Source: Bacillota bacterium | Lineage (GTDB): Bacteria > Bacillota > Limnochordia > Darwinibacteriales > JAAYFS01 | Reading direction: 5' to 3' | DNA: 54,821 nt | Assembly (NCBI GenBank): GCA_012728115.1 | Contig: JAAYFS010000010.1 | Location: 1-54,821, forward strand | Shown: positions 8,659 through 17,617 of the stretch, in pieces | How the letters are laid out: every line of letters begins with the position of its first letter | Numbering within the stretch: position 1 is the first letter of the stretch | Notes under the pieces: model-generated | Databases searched by the model: none | What the model was told of the DNA's origin: nothing | What the model saw: only the letters and a program-made list of their open reading frames with translations | Position numbers and translations under genes: made by a program

Positions 8659-9639
8659 TTAGAGCACGGCTAACAACCCGATCGCACCAAAAATTATTGC
8701 AACCAGCCACATCCGAATCATAACTTTGGGCTCTTCCCATCCTTTCAACTCAAAATGATGGTGCAACGGTGCCATTCTAAAAATCCGTTTACCACCAGTC
8801 AATCTAAAATAAATTACTTGGATAATAACCGATAAGGTTTCGATTACAAACAATCCCCCGATTATTGGGAGAATCAAGGACGTGCGAGTAAAAATAGCCA
8901 AAACGCCTAGTGCAGCCCCTAAACCTAGTGAGCCCGTATCACCCATAAAGACTTGGGCGGGGTGGGCATTAAACCAAATAAAACCGAGACAAGCACCGAC
9001 AATTCCACCCGCAAATAAAGCCATTTCCGTAGCACCTACTCTGACCGCGATCAAAGCGTAAGCAATGGCAGCGATAGCCATAGCTCCAGATGCTAACCCA
9101 TCTAATCCATCGGTCAGATTAACCGCATTTGTGGAAGCCAGCATCACACCTACTACTAAAAGGACATAGATTATGCTTGGGACGGCAATCGTTTTATCCA
9201 AAAACGGGATCAGTAATTCAGGTCCTAAATTTGCTTGGTTTAGCGCATAAAAGGCAATTAGAAGCGAAATTACCAGTTGAGCCGCAAGCTTATGACGCGC
9301 TTGGAGTCCAAGTGATTTTCGGGTCAGAATATTAATTAAATCATCCACAAAACCGATTGTTCCAAAGGCGAGCATTGAAAAAATCGCAACAGGCAAATGC
9401 CCTTCAGCCTTTCCAATCAACATCACCGAAAGGGTGATTGCTAACAAAATTAAAACTCCACCCATCGAGGGAGTTCCACTTTTTTTGAGATGACTTCTTG
9501 GTCCATCGAGTCTTACTGTTTGCCCAAATTTTAAATATCTTAAATAACGAATTACGAATGGTCCTGCAATAATACTGACTCCAAATGCAACTAAGGCCAC
9601 ATATAATGGCTGAAGAGATTCACCCATGTTAGTTTTCAC
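8659..9639 (-). CDS. mraY: Phospho-N-acetylmuramoyl-pentapeptide transferase MraY
   Basis: Transfers phospho-MurNAc-pentapeptide to undecaprenyl phosphate to make lipid I. The 326-residue protein has about ten membrane segments. Conserved motifs include KSGTPSMGGVLIL, the Asp pair in GFVDDLINI, NAVNLTDGLDGLASG, FMGDTGSLGLGAALG, and MAPLHHHFELKGW. The GTG start overlaps the end of murF by 11 bases and has AAGGA at 5 bases; an ATG four codons downstream is the alternative. The usual next gene, murD, is missing: only 31 bases separate mraY from ftsW. Confidence 0.95.
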   Translation of the reverse strand: MKTNMGESLQPLYVALVAFGVSIIAGPFVIRYLRYLKFGQTVRLDGPRSHLKKSGTPSMGGVLILLAITLSVMLIGKAEGHLPVAIFSMLAFGTIGFVDDLINILTRKSLGLQARHKLAAQLVISLLIAFYALNQANLGPELLIPFLDKTIAVPSIIYVLLVVGVMLASTNAVNLTDGLDGLASGAMAIAAIAYALIAVRVGATEMALFAGGIVGACLGFIWFNAHPAQVFMGDTGSLGLGAALGVLAIFTRTSLILPIIGGLFVIETLSVIIQVIYFRLTGGKRIFRMAPLHHHFELKGWEEPKVMIRMWLVAIIFGAIGLLAVL

Positions 9640-11014
9640 AACCTTCCTTCAAAACTGCAACGACCCTTTCTAGAGCCACTCCACGTGACGCCTTTAACAA
9701 GACTAAATCCTTATCGCCCACAAACTCGTTCACTAAAGGAATAAGTTCTGTTGCTGACTCAAAGAGTCGAACTTTATTTGGATCAAAATCTGTTAATTCT
9801 ACACCTTTTAAGAACTCGTTTCCAAACGAGCCAACAAAGATTAATTCATCAAAATTTTCAGCAGCCAATTTACCTAAGTTCTGATGCTCCTCTTGCGAGT
9901 ATTCCCCCTGCTCAAGCATATCGCCTAAAATAGCAACTAAACGACGCCTTTCTTTATTGCCAATCGTAACAGCAGTATGGATCGCAGCTTTCATCGAAGC
10001 TGGACTTGCATTATAGGTATCATCGATTATTATTGCTCCATTCTTCCCTTCACTAATGTCCATCCTCATGTCACTAATACTTACCTTAGCAAGCTGTGGA
10101 ACAATCTCCGTCATTTCCAATCCAAGACCTATTCCAACACCCACCGCAGCTAAAGCGTTTAGTACGTTATGAAAACCCGCAAGTCCTAATCTTGCTTGAT
10201 ACTCTTTATCTTCGTGAACGATAGTAAAGCTTGTGGAATTATCTTTGTTCATCTCAAGATTCTTTGCCCAAATATCATTTCCTTCATTTAGTCCAAAAAA
10301 GATCACTCGTTTTGGACCTTTGGAGGCTATCTGTCGTATCCAAGGATCATCACCGTTTAAAACTGCAACGCCGAACTTACTAGTTCCTTCAAGCAGTTCT
10401 GCTTTGGCATGGGCGATATTCTCTTGCGTTTTGAGAAGTTCGATATGGGCAGTACCAATATTTGTAATAACCGCAATATCTGGTTGCACGATTTTGGCTA
10501 AGGACGCTATTTCTCCTTTACCACGCATGCCCATTTCCACTATCAAAATCTGATCAGCATCACTTAATCCGAGTACCGTCAAAGGTAAACCAATTTCATT
10601 ATTGTAATTTCCTGCTGTCTTATGTATTCGATATCTAGCTTTAAGAACCTCTCCAATTAGATCCTTGGTGGTGGTTTTACCATTACTACCAGTAACCGCT
10701 ACCACGGGAATTTCGAATTCTTGCAGATACTTTTGGGCGAGTCGCTGGAGTGCCTCTAAAGGGTCTTCTACTGGTATAAGTTTATTTGCCCAAGAATTTG
10801 CCAATAGCCAGTTCTTGGAAACCAGTGAACAACCCCCGTTATTTAATACATCCGCCACAAATTTGTGTCCATCCGTCTTTGTTCCTGGCAATGGAATAAA
10901 AAGTGTACCAGGTCGCGATAACCGACTGTCGATCACGACCTCATCAATAATCTCTTCACTATTAGATTCCATTCCAAGGTAACCTGCAATCTTTTTTAGC
11001 GGAGTCGGACGCAT
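9629..11014 (-). CDS. murF: UDP-N-acetylmuramoyl-tripeptide-D-alanyl-D-alanine ligase MurF
   Basis: Mur ligase that adds the D-Ala-D-Ala dipeptide to the UDP-MurNAc-tripeptide. The 461-residue protein has the three Mur-ligase domains: an N-terminal substrate domain (VVIDSRLSRPGTLFIPLPGTKTDGHKFV in part), the ATP-binding P-loop VTGSNGKTTTKDL near residue 112, the NEIGLPLTVLGL motif specific to MurF, and the C-terminal domain with IDDTYNASPASM. It starts one base after murE and overlaps mraY at its end, so it is a tightly coupled operon member. Confidence 0.95.
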   Translation of the reverse strand: MRPTPLKKIAGYLGMESNSEEIIDEVVIDSRLSRPGTLFIPLPGTKTDGHKFVADVLNNGGCSLVSKNWLLANSWANKLIPVEDPLEALQRLAQKYLQEFEIPVVAVTGSNGKTTTKDLIGEVLKARYRIHKTAGNYNNEIGLPLTVLGLSDADQILIVEMGMRGKGEIASLAKIVQPDIAVITNIGTAHIELLKTQENIAHAKAELLEGTSKFGVAVLNGDDPWIRQIASKGPKRVIFFGLNEGNDIWAKNLEMNKDNSTSFTIVHEDKEYQARLGLAGFHNVLNALAAVGVGIGLGLEMTEIVPQLAKVSISDMRMDISEGKNGAIIIDDTYNASPASMKAAIHTAVTIGNKERRRLVAILGDMLEQGEYSQEEHQNLGKLAAENFDELIFVGSFGNEFLKGVELTDFDPNKVRLFESATELIPLVNEFVGDKDLVLLKASRGVALERVVAVLKEGCEN

Positions 11015-11015
11015 C

Positions 11016-12488
11016 TTACAACAACTCCTTTATCGCTTTTAATGCTTCCTCACGATCATCAAAGTGAACTATTCCTTTAGAGAATTCTTGATAAGTTTCA
11101 TGCCCTTTGCCTGCAATTAGAACTATATCGCCTTTCTTAGCTAATTGAATAGCATGCTTAATCGCCATTCGGCGGTCTACAATAATCTCATAAACGTCCT
11201 GAGTGCCAACTTTTCGTAAAAACCCTTGTTCAATATCACGACAAATTGCCGCAGGATCTTCGCTACGCGGATTGTCTGAAGTAATAATGGTATAATCAGC
11301 AAAAGAAGCAAGAACTTCTCCCATCAATGGCCTTTTTAATCGATCGCGATCGCCGCCTGCTCCACACACGGCGATCAATCGACCATTGGAAACTGTTCTA
11401 CTTGTTTTTAATATATTCTCTAAGCTATCGGGAGTATGAGCATAGTCTACGATCACAGTAAAATCTTGACCGCCATGAACTAACTCAAAACGACCATCTA
11501 CCCCAGTTATCTTTTCTAACGCGGCTTGGATCGTTATTAAATCGATTCCTTCCATGCTACACGCGGCAATCGCTGCCAATGAGTTATATACATTAAACAT
11601 TCCAGTAAGTTGTAGATTAATAAATGAGTTTTCACTCGGAGTGGTTAAATAGTACGATACTCCCTGGGGTGTGATATCAATATTGCGGGCTTGAAAATCA
11701 GAATTGGTGTTTATACCATAACTTGCTACTGGTGCAGTACTTAAAGCAGTCAGTTTTTGTCCATATCGATCGTCAATGTTTATTACACAGAATTTATTCT
11801 TTTTATACCCATTGTGTTTAAGGGTAGCAAAAAGTTTCGCTTTGGCATTGAAGTATTCTTCGATCGATTGATGAAAATCAAGATGATCTTGAGTAAGATT
11901 AGTAAAAATTACGTTATCGAATTCTATACCCTCTGTTCGCTTCAGCTCCAGGGCATGTGATGATACCTCCATCACTACATACTGAACTCCATTATTATAC
12001 ATCTCAGCTAAAAGTTGCTGGAGTTCTAACGATTCTGGTGTTGTCCGTTTGGCAGGAACAACTTCTGAACCAATTAGGTTTCTAATCGTACCTACTAAAC
12101 CGACTTTGAAGCCCGCACGTTCGAGAATAGCCTTGATCAGATAGGTTGTGGTTGTCTTCCCATTTGTACCAGTTATCCCTATTATTCTCATTTTATTCGC
12201 AGGAAAGTGGTAAAACTTCGCCGAAATTAGCGCCAGCGCTAAGCGAGTATCCTCACAAATTACTTGGGGCACGTTAAGGTCCATCACTAGATGATCCGAA
12301 ATTACCGCTATCGCACCATTCGCTATTGCCTGAGGAATAAAATGATGACCATCATGTTTATACCCCCGAATCGCGACAAAAACATTTCCCGGACTCACAG
12401 AACGTGAATCGTATGCTATTCCGTTCACAGAAACATTTTCGCCAATGAGTTGGTGTTTAAAGCCACTGCACAAATCAGTAATTCTCAT
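11016..12488 (-). CDS. murE: UDP-MurNAc-L-Ala-D-Glu:meso-diaminopimelate ligase MurE
   Basis: Mur ligase adding the third residue of the peptidoglycan stem peptide. In the 490-residue protein the P-loop ITGTNGKTTTTYL lies near residue 110, the carbamylated-lysine region follows, and the C-terminal domain has TSDNPRSEDP. The DNPR motif is the signature of enzymes that select meso-diaminopimelate rather than L-lysine, so the wall is probably A1-gamma type. The upstream gene is the class B PBP, 79 bases away; murF follows after one base. Confidence 0.95.
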   Translation of the reverse strand: MRITDLCSGFKHQLIGENVSVNGIAYDSRSVSPGNVFVAIRGYKHDGHHFIPQAIANGAIAVISDHLVMDLNVPQVICEDTRLALALISAKFYHFPANKMRIIGITGTNGKTTTTYLIKAILERAGFKVGLVGTIRNLIGSEVVPAKRTTPESLELQQLLAEMYNNGVQYVVMEVSSHALELKRTEGIEFDNVIFTNLTQDHLDFHQSIEEYFNAKAKLFATLKHNGYKKNKFCVINIDDRYGQKLTALSTAPVASYGINTNSDFQARNIDITPQGVSYYLTTPSENSFINLQLTGMFNVYNSLAAIAACSMEGIDLITIQAALEKITGVDGRFELVHGGQDFTVIVDYAHTPDSLENILKTSRTVSNGRLIAVCGAGGDRDRLKRPLMGEVLASFADYTIITSDNPRSEDPAAICRDIEQGFLRKVGTQDVYEIIVDRRMAIKHAIQLAKKGDIVLIAGKGHETYQEFSKGIVHFDDREEALKAIKELL

Positions 12489-12567
12489 CGGATCTTAAGC
12501 CCCTTTCTTGTAAAAAATCATAAAAGAATTAAAAATGAAACACTGTGAAAAAGATACTAGTATTAAT

Positions 12568-14625
12568 CTATGGTTCGAAAACCACTTCAATGACTGATCC
12601 TGCAGGTACCATCACTCCTGCTTGGGGCCTTTGAGATTTTGCCACTCCACTTCCTTGAATTTGAACTCGCAAACTACTTTCCGTTAGTTTTACTGTCGCA
12701 TCACGGATACTCATCCCTATTACCGATGGAACCTTAATCATTTGTAAATCATCCTGATCATAATAGATTAGATCGACGGTAGAATTACGGGGCACGCGCG
12801 TGCCAGGATTTGGGATTTGTTCCAATACTAGTGAACCCGTATTCTCGGCATTGACCTTAAGTCCCAATTCAGTAAGAACTACGATCGCTTGTTCAGTAGG
12901 ATAATTTCGCACATTAGGAACAACTACTGTTGAACCCTTTTCATTTGAAGCTATCCTTCGAGGTACTTTAAGATATTCGAGGGTTTGTTCTACCACCGTT
13001 GCAAACAATGGTGCAGCTAATACTCCTCCATACTTAATCTCCGTTTGTGGTGAGTAAAGGACTACCAAAGCTGCTACCTGCGGATTATCATATGGTGCGT
13101 ATCCAACGAAAGAGGCGATGCGATTCTCACCATAAACTCCTTGTTCGGGAACTTGCGCAGTTCCAGTTTTTCCAGCAACATAGTAACCAGAGATTTCAGC
13201 CAAATTAGCAGTTCCCTCTACAACCGTTGATCGCAACAGATTATTCAAAGTTTGAGCGGTTGATTCACTGATCGGTTGGCTTAGAACTTCTGATTCAGTG
13301 ATTTCCACGATCTTGCCTAATGAATCCCGGATTTCTTTTACATAATAAGGACGCATTACTTTGCCACCATTTCCGATAGCAGCCACTGACATAAGTAACT
13401 GAATTGGAGTTACTGCCACTCCCTGCCCAAAACCGATATTTGCCCACTGTAAAGTCTCGCCGTGAGCAATTGAGCCAGGATATGGTACAATACCCCTTGC
13501 TTCCCCAGGAAAATCAATCCCTAAACGACTTCCAAATCCGAAGGTTCGCAAATACGGGTAATAACCGTGAGGACCCATTTCCACGGATATTTGAGCGAAA
13601 GTAATATTATTTGATTCAATGAATGCAGTCTTAAAACTGTGGCTTCCCCCAACCCTACTACTTACATTGTGGATCTTTCCACCGCCAACTTCCCAAACAG
13701 CAATGGTTTCGAACATCCGCTCAGGATGAGTAAGACCTAGATCTAATGCTGCGGCAGCGGTTACGATCTTAAACGTTGAACCTGGTTCATACTGATCCGT
13801 AACCGCTATGTTTCTCCTCGCACTAGCTGGATATTTTTGATAATCGTTTGGATCAAAAGTCGGGTAGATAGCATTAGCTAAAATCTCCCCCGTTTTTTGA
13901 TTAACGATTAAGATTAAACCTTTTTCACTCTTGGTTTCTAAAACAGCCTTTTCTAACTCTTTTTCCGCAATAAATTGGATGGTAGCATCGAGCGTTAACA
14001 CCAGATCATAACCATTCACGGGCGGAATAAAATCAGATTCTCCCGCTGGAATCTCACGTCTAGCGGCATCCCTTTCCACAACATATGTTCCTGGTGTTCC
14101 AGCTAGCAAACTTTCATATTGATACTCCAAACCCTCTAAACCTTGATTATCTACCCCTGCAATTCCGAGAACATGTGCAGCCATCGTTTTATGAGGATAA
14201 AATCGTTGCGGACGTTCGAGCAATCGGATCCCTGGCATCCGCATGTCACGAATTGCTTGAGACGCTTGTGGCGTAAGTTTTCGTTCTAAATAAAAGTTAT
14301 TATTGCGAGATTTTAGTTGAGTAAGAATCTCACTCTCTGATAAAGACAAATAAGGAGCCAGATTTTTTGCGGTTGCTTCGAAGTCCTCAATCTCCGATGG
14401 GACCACCCACACCGCATCTGCTCCAATACTTACAGCCAGGGTTTGGAAGTTTCTATCCAAAATTGCCCCACGTTGGGCATCTACTGTAGTAGGGCTAATT
14501 CTTTGGCCCCGAGCGATTTGCTCCAATCTGCGCTTACTAGGTATTTGTAAATAGCCTAGTCGTAAAACTAACACGGAGACTGCAAGAGCAAACCCTAAAA
14601 AAAGCCAAAAGGCCCTTACTTTCAT
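12568..14625 (-). CDS. ftsI: Class B penicillin-binding protein with two PASTA domains (FtsI/SpoVD family)
   Basis: Septal or spore-cortex peptidoglycan transpeptidase, 685 residues. It has an N-terminal membrane anchor (about residues 5-25), a PBP dimerisation domain, and a transpeptidase domain with the active serine in EPGSTFKI, SNN in FIESNNITF and KTG in VAGKTGTAQ. Two PASTA repeats end the protein, the first opening VVVPNVRNYPTEQAI and the second IKVPSVIGMSIRDAT. B. subtilis PbpB has two PASTA repeats and SpoVD one, so the division form is favoured, but the dcw position suits either. The ribosome binding site is weak (AGAAG). ftsL ends 7 bases upstream. Confidence 0.9.
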   Translation of the reverse strand: MKVRAFWLFLGFALAVSVLVLRLGYLQIPSKRRLEQIARGQRISPTTVDAQRGAILDRNFQTLAVSIGADAVWVVPSEIEDFEATAKNLAPYLSLSESEILTQLKSRNNNFYLERKLTPQASQAIRDMRMPGIRLLERPQRFYPHKTMAAHVLGIAGVDNQGLEGLEYQYESLLAGTPGTYVVERDAARREIPAGESDFIPPVNGYDLVLTLDATIQFIAEKELEKAVLETKSEKGLILIVNQKTGEILANAIYPTFDPNDYQKYPASARRNIAVTDQYEPGSTFKIVTAAAALDLGLTHPERMFETIAVWEVGGGKIHNVSSRVGGSHSFKTAFIESNNITFAQISVEMGPHGYYPYLRTFGFGSRLGIDFPGEARGIVPYPGSIAHGETLQWANIGFGQGVAVTPIQLLMSVAAIGNGGKVMRPYYVKEIRDSLGKIVEITESEVLSQPISESTAQTLNNLLRSTVVEGTANLAEISGYYVAGKTGTAQVPEQGVYGENRIASFVGYAPYDNPQVAALVVLYSPQTEIKYGGVLAAPLFATVVEQTLEYLKVPRRIASNEKGSTVVVPNVRNYPTEQAIVVLTELGLKVNAENTGSLVLEQIPNPGTRVPRNSTVDLIYYDQDDLQMIKVPSVIGMSIRDATVKLTESSLRVQIQGSGVAKSQRPQAGVMVPAGSVIEVVFEP

Positions 14626-14632
14626 TATTCTT

Positions 14633-15133
14633 CTAATTTCCGATACTTCCAGCTTGAACTCCTCCTAACGGTAGAATTCTATTGATCCAATCAGCTACAA
14701 TTTCAAACACACCACCTGAGTTGTTTTGCTCTCTAATAGTATTCTCAAAGGTGGGTTTATCTTGGGTGGTAGGTGTCCGCATTACTACAATATTTTTCGT
14801 CTCGGGTTCAATCATGCCCAATTCATTTCGCGCTAATTGTTCAATATTGCTTAATGAGCGCGCCGCTATCAATTCTAATTGTAAGAATTCATGTTGCTGA
14901 ACAACTGAATGATACTCCTGCCGAACTTGTGCTAGTGTGACATTAAGACGCATCATATTAATCTTTTGAATTAAAAATAAAAACGATACCATTACAAAGA
15001 TAAAAGCAAAAGAACATATAATTACTGTTTCAGGAAGACTTTTTTTCTTTTTTTTGCGTCTTGATCTTGGCTTTGTTTTCTTAACCTCTGGATAAAGTTC
15101 TTCCAGATATTCTAGCTTTCGTGCGGGAATCAT
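14633..15133 (-). CDS. ftsL: Cell division protein FtsL
   Basis: Small bitopic division protein that joins FtsQ/DivIB and DivIC at the septum. The 166-residue product has a strongly basic cytoplasmic segment ([11 protein letters not shown]), one membrane helix near residues 35-56, and a coiled-coil region ending in [20 protein letters not shown], the typical FtsL/DivIC motif. Its ATG overlaps the rsmH TGA as ATGA. It is longer than usual (about 100-120), because of the basic N-terminus and a C-terminal tail of about 45 residues of unknown role. Identification rests on topology and position as much as on sequence. Confidence 0.82.
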   Translation of the reverse strand: MIPARKLEYLEELYPEVKKTKPRSRRKKKKKSLPETVIICSFAFIFVMVSFLFLIQKINMMRLNVTLAQVRQEYHSVVQQHEFLQLELIAARSLSNIEQLARNELGMIEPETKNIVVMRTPTTQDKPTFENTIREQNNSGGVFEIVADWINRILPLGGVQAGSIGN

Positions 15134-16080
15134 TTTTTCACCCCTTTCGACAGTCGTTCAACAGCTCTGAGTTTAGCACTGCGCGATCGATGGTTTTCTT
15201 CTAGTTCCGTTTGCGAAGCGGTAACTGGCCTTTTGGTTACAATTTTTACTTTTGCTTCATGCTCACAAGTACAAACTGGAAACGAAGGTGGGCACACACA
15301 ATCCTGAGATTTTTCTTTAAAAATATTCTTCACAATTCGATCTTCGAGCGAATGAAATGTTATCACTACCAGCCTACCGCCTGGCAGTAAACACTCGATC
15401 GCTTGATGGATTCCCTCTTCTAATACAGTCAATTCCTCGTTAACGGCTATTCTCAGCGCCTGAAATGTTCTTTTGGCTGGATGGGATCCATCCTGGCGTG
15501 CTTTAGCTGGAATCGCTGCTTTTATTATTTCAACCAACTCACCTGTAGTTTTGATAGGTGAATTCTTTCGTCTATCAATTATGAATTGGGCAATTCTTGC
15601 TGCCCAACGTTCCTCACCATAATCGTAAATTATTTTTGATAAATCCTTTTCCGATAATTCATTTACTAGTTGATAAGCACTTAAAGTCTGTTCTCGATTC
15701 ATCCTCAAATCATGAGGAGCATCGTGTTGGTATGAGAATCCTCTATCTGGTTCATCCAGTTGATGAGATGATACCCCAATATCCATTAGGATTCCATCTA
15801 CCTGTTCCACTCAGACCGTATGCAAAACATTTATTAGTTGACTAAAATTCGAATGAACAAACTTTATTCGTTCGGAATATGGTTGTAGTCTTTTTTGAGC
15901 AGCGGAAAGAGCTATTGCATCTTGATCGATCCCTATTAATTGGATATCAGGATCAATATTAAGAATCGCCTCGCTATGTCCCCCACCACCTACGGTGCAA
16001 TCGACATAAACCCCTCCAGGCTTAATTGCTAAATAGGAAATTACTTCGTCTAAAAGAACTGGCTTATGGTAGAAATCCAC
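15130..16080 (-). pseudogene. rsmH: 16S rRNA m4C1402 methyltransferase RsmH, interrupted by an in-frame TGA
   Basis: RsmH N4-methylates C1402 of 16S rRNA. The whole reading frame (316 codons, GTG start at 16080) looks intact except for one TGA at codon 90 (15811-15813). The first part holds KPVLLDEV and the SAM-binding VDCTVGGGGHSEAIL; the second part begins [27 protein letters not shown] and continues to the normal end, with a TGA overlapping ftsL. A GTG follows the TGA directly, so stop-start reinitiation could produce two chains, but no ribosome binding site is seen there. The site is a poorly conserved loop, and CGA (Arg) to TGA would be a single transition. Nonsense mutation, sequencing error, or read-through are all possible. 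Confidence 0.85.
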
Positions 16081-16103
16081 TTTCTTTCATTCCTTATCAG
16101 GAT

Positions 16104-16535
16104 TTAGATTCCTAAATCCACAATATTTTCGGCAATAGTTTCATAAGAATCTTCCGCTTCCAGCACATACTTCTCCCAACGCTCTTTGCTCCAAATCTCG
16201 ATTCTATTCGAAACACCGATTACCACAACATCTTTGTCAATTTCCCCATATGTTCTAAGATTTTGGGGCAAAGTTATTCTTCCTTGTTTGTCAAATTCAC
16301 ATTCAGAAGCACCCGAAAAGAAAAAACGCACGAACTGACGAGCATCGGCTTTTGTTAATGGAAGAGCTTTGAGTTTTTCCTCAAGAATCTTCCATTCTGC
16401 GATGGGAAACAGAAATAGGCAGTTATCTAGCCCGCGAGTAATCACTGCCCCCTCGCCAATGTTTTCGCGAAATTTGGCAGGGATGATCAGACGTCCTTTG
16501 GAATCCAAGCTATGTTGGTATTCTCCCATAAACAT
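16104..16535 (-). CDS. mraZ: Transcriptional regulator MraZ
   Basis: DNA-binding regulator of the dcw cluster, with two AbrB-like MraZ domains in 143 residues. Both copies of the core motif are visible: [19 protein letters not shown] near residues 5-23 and [18 protein letters not shown] near residues 76-93. The protein binds repeated TGGG boxes upstream of its own gene, and such boxes are present here at 16565-16589. It is the first gene of the mraZ-rsmH-ftsL operon. The start ATG at 16535 has AAGGGG 10 bases upstream; the ATG two codons later is an alternative. Confidence 0.95.
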   Translation of the reverse strand: MFMGEYQHSLDSKGRLIIPAKFRENIGEGAVITRGLDNCLFLFPIAEWKILEEKLKALPLTKADARQFVRFFFSGASECEFDKQGRITLPQNLRTYGEIDKDVVVIGVSNRIEIWSKERWEKYVLEAEDSYETIAENIVDLGI

Positions 16536-16564
16536 CTCGAATCATCCCCTTTCGTTGAAAATTT

Positions 16565-16589
16565 CCCCACTTTCCCCCACAATCTACCA
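16565..16589 (-). promoter_or_regulatory. MraZ operator: three TGGKR boxes at 10-bp spacing
   Basis: On the minus strand TGGTA (16585-16589), TGGGG (16575-16579) and TGGGG (16565-16569) occur with exactly 5-base spacers, the arrangement that the two-fold-repeated MraZ ring is known to bind. The boxes lie 30-54 bases upstream of the mraZ start, so they probably autoregulate the dcw operon. Confidence 0.75.
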
Positions 16590-16657
16590 CCTTGCCGTTT
16601 TAATTCTGCTTTCAAGCGAAAAATCCTTCTTGAAATTGAAATTTTTGAAAATAAAAA

Positions 16658-16689
16658 TGGGAAACTTTGGATTTCCCAAAAGTTTCCCA
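16658..16689 (-). terminator. Intrinsic terminator of rnpB
   Basis: A 10-bp stem TGGGAAACTT/AAGTTTCCCA with a 12-base loop, followed on the minus strand by TTTTTATTTTC, lies 13 bases after the 3' end of the RNase P RNA. Confidence 0.9.
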
Positions 16690-16701
16690 TGCATGTTTAT
16701 T

Positions 16702-17056
16702 GTTTACTGAGTTAACTGGTAAGCCGAGTTCTGTCGAGTATGATCATCTATCTGGAATAACAGTTGCCTGTTATTTCATGCGGTCAACCCGAGAGTCAAG
16801 CGGAACGGGCAGCTCCTTCTCTCCTATTTGACCTTGCTCCAGATGGGGTTTGCCTAGCCAGTTAGTCGCCTAACTGCTGGTAAGCTCTTACCTTACCGTT
16901 TCACCCTTACCCAATACTGGGCGGTATGTTTCTGTGGCACTTTCCTTAAGGTCGCCCTCACTGGGTATTACCCAGCATCCTGCCCTATGGAGCTCGGACT
17001 TTCCTCAGGTTTTACTTCGAAATAAAACCCGCAATCATCTAGTTGACTCAGTAAAC
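16702..17056 (-). ncRNA. rnpB: RNase P catalytic RNA, A type
   Basis: About 355 bases. The P1 helix is formed by GTTTACTGAGT at the 5' end and ACTCAGTAAAC at the 3' end. Conserved blocks, in order, are GAGGAAAGTCCGAGCTCC, GGAAAGTGCCACAGAAA, TACCGCC, GGTGAAACGGTAAGG, AGAGCTTACCAGCAG, and near the 3' end ACAGAACTCGGCTTAC. The GGCGACCTTAAGGAAAGTGCCACAGAAA region reads as the ancestral A type rather than the B type of Bacilli. The ends were set from the P1 pairing. Two sigma-A promoters lie within the end of trmK and a terminator follows. Confidence 0.95.
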
Positions 17057-17058
17057 CA

Positions 17059-17087
17059 ATTCTAACACATTTTATAGTCTGGCACAA
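17059..17087 (-). promoter_or_regulatory. Proximal rnpB promoter overlapping the trmK stop
   Basis: On the minus strand TTGTGC (17082-17087), a 17-base spacer and TAGAAT (17059-17064). The predicted start falls at the first bases of the RNase P RNA. The TAG of the -10 box is the trmK stop codon. Confidence 0.75.
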
Positions 17088-17541
17088 CGATCATGAAATC
17101 ATAACATTTTTTTCGCTCGTTGACAACCCATTCACGCTGAATAAATAAACCCAATTCAACAACCTTTTTTCGTAATTCCTCTGTCTTAAACATAGGTTGC
17201 AGAAGAAATGCTTTAAAACTAGGAAGTATCGTTTCCGATTGTTCCAAAATTTTCATTATGGTATGTCCGCCCATGCCAGCAATAACTATCCAATCAACTT
17301 CCCCGCTCTTAATCGGTTCTAGACCATCACCTAAACGGAGTTCTACCTCAGCGTTACTGTCTAAAATGCTCTTTAAGGCTTGGTTATACGGACCCTTCTT
17401 TACTTCAGTAGCGATAATCGGCCCAGGATTTCCCCTTTTCCATAACCCGATCGGAATATAGGCATGATCAGAACCGATATCTGCAACACTAACATCTTCC
17501 GGAATATTATCAAGAATGCTCTGAAGTCTAGCTGGCAACAT
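17062..17541 (-). CDS. trmK: tRNA (adenine(22)-N(1))-methyltransferase TrmK, short form
   Basis: SAM-dependent methyltransferase for A22 of bacterial tRNAs. The 159-residue product has the Rossmann motif VADIGSDHAYIPI near residue 19, acidic loop ATEVKKGPYNQA, LRLGDGLEPI and the family-specific IVIAGMGGHTIMKIL with LLQPMF. The B. subtilis enzyme is about 230-240 residues, with a C-terminal coiled-coil domain; this one stops right after the methyltransferase core. The stop codon falls inside the -10 box of the rnpB promoter, so the tail may have been lost when the two genes became adjacent. It follows the tRNA-Ile terminator and may need its own promoter. Confidence 0.85.
   Translation of the reverse strand: MLPARLQSILDNIPEDVSVADIGSDHAYIPIGLWKRGNPGPIIATEVKKGPYNQALKSILDSNAEVELRLGDGLEPIKSGEVDWIVIAGMGGHTIMKILEQSETILPSFKAFLLQPMFKTEELRKKVVELGLFIQREWVVNERKKCYDFMIVVPDYKMC
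17098..17126 (-). promoter_or_regulatory. Distal rnpB promoter inside trmK
   Basis: On the minus strand TTGTCA (17121-17126), a 17-base spacer and TATGAT (17098-17103), inside the trmK coding region about 35 bases upstream of the mature RNase P RNA. A transcript from here would need 5' trimming. Confidence 0.55.
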
Positions 17542-17577
17542 AACTCCTCACTTAATTCAATTTATTGAAAAATAAAA

Positions 17578-17595
17578 CCCGGTTAATAAACCGGG
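17578..17595 (-). terminator. Terminator after tRNA-Ile
   Basis: A 7-bp stem CCCGGTT/AACCGGG with a 4-base loop followed on the minus strand by TTTTATTTTT, 23 bases after the tRNA 3' end. Confidence 0.85.
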
Positions 17596-17617
17596 AGCAG
17601 CATCCAATTTTAGTGTA

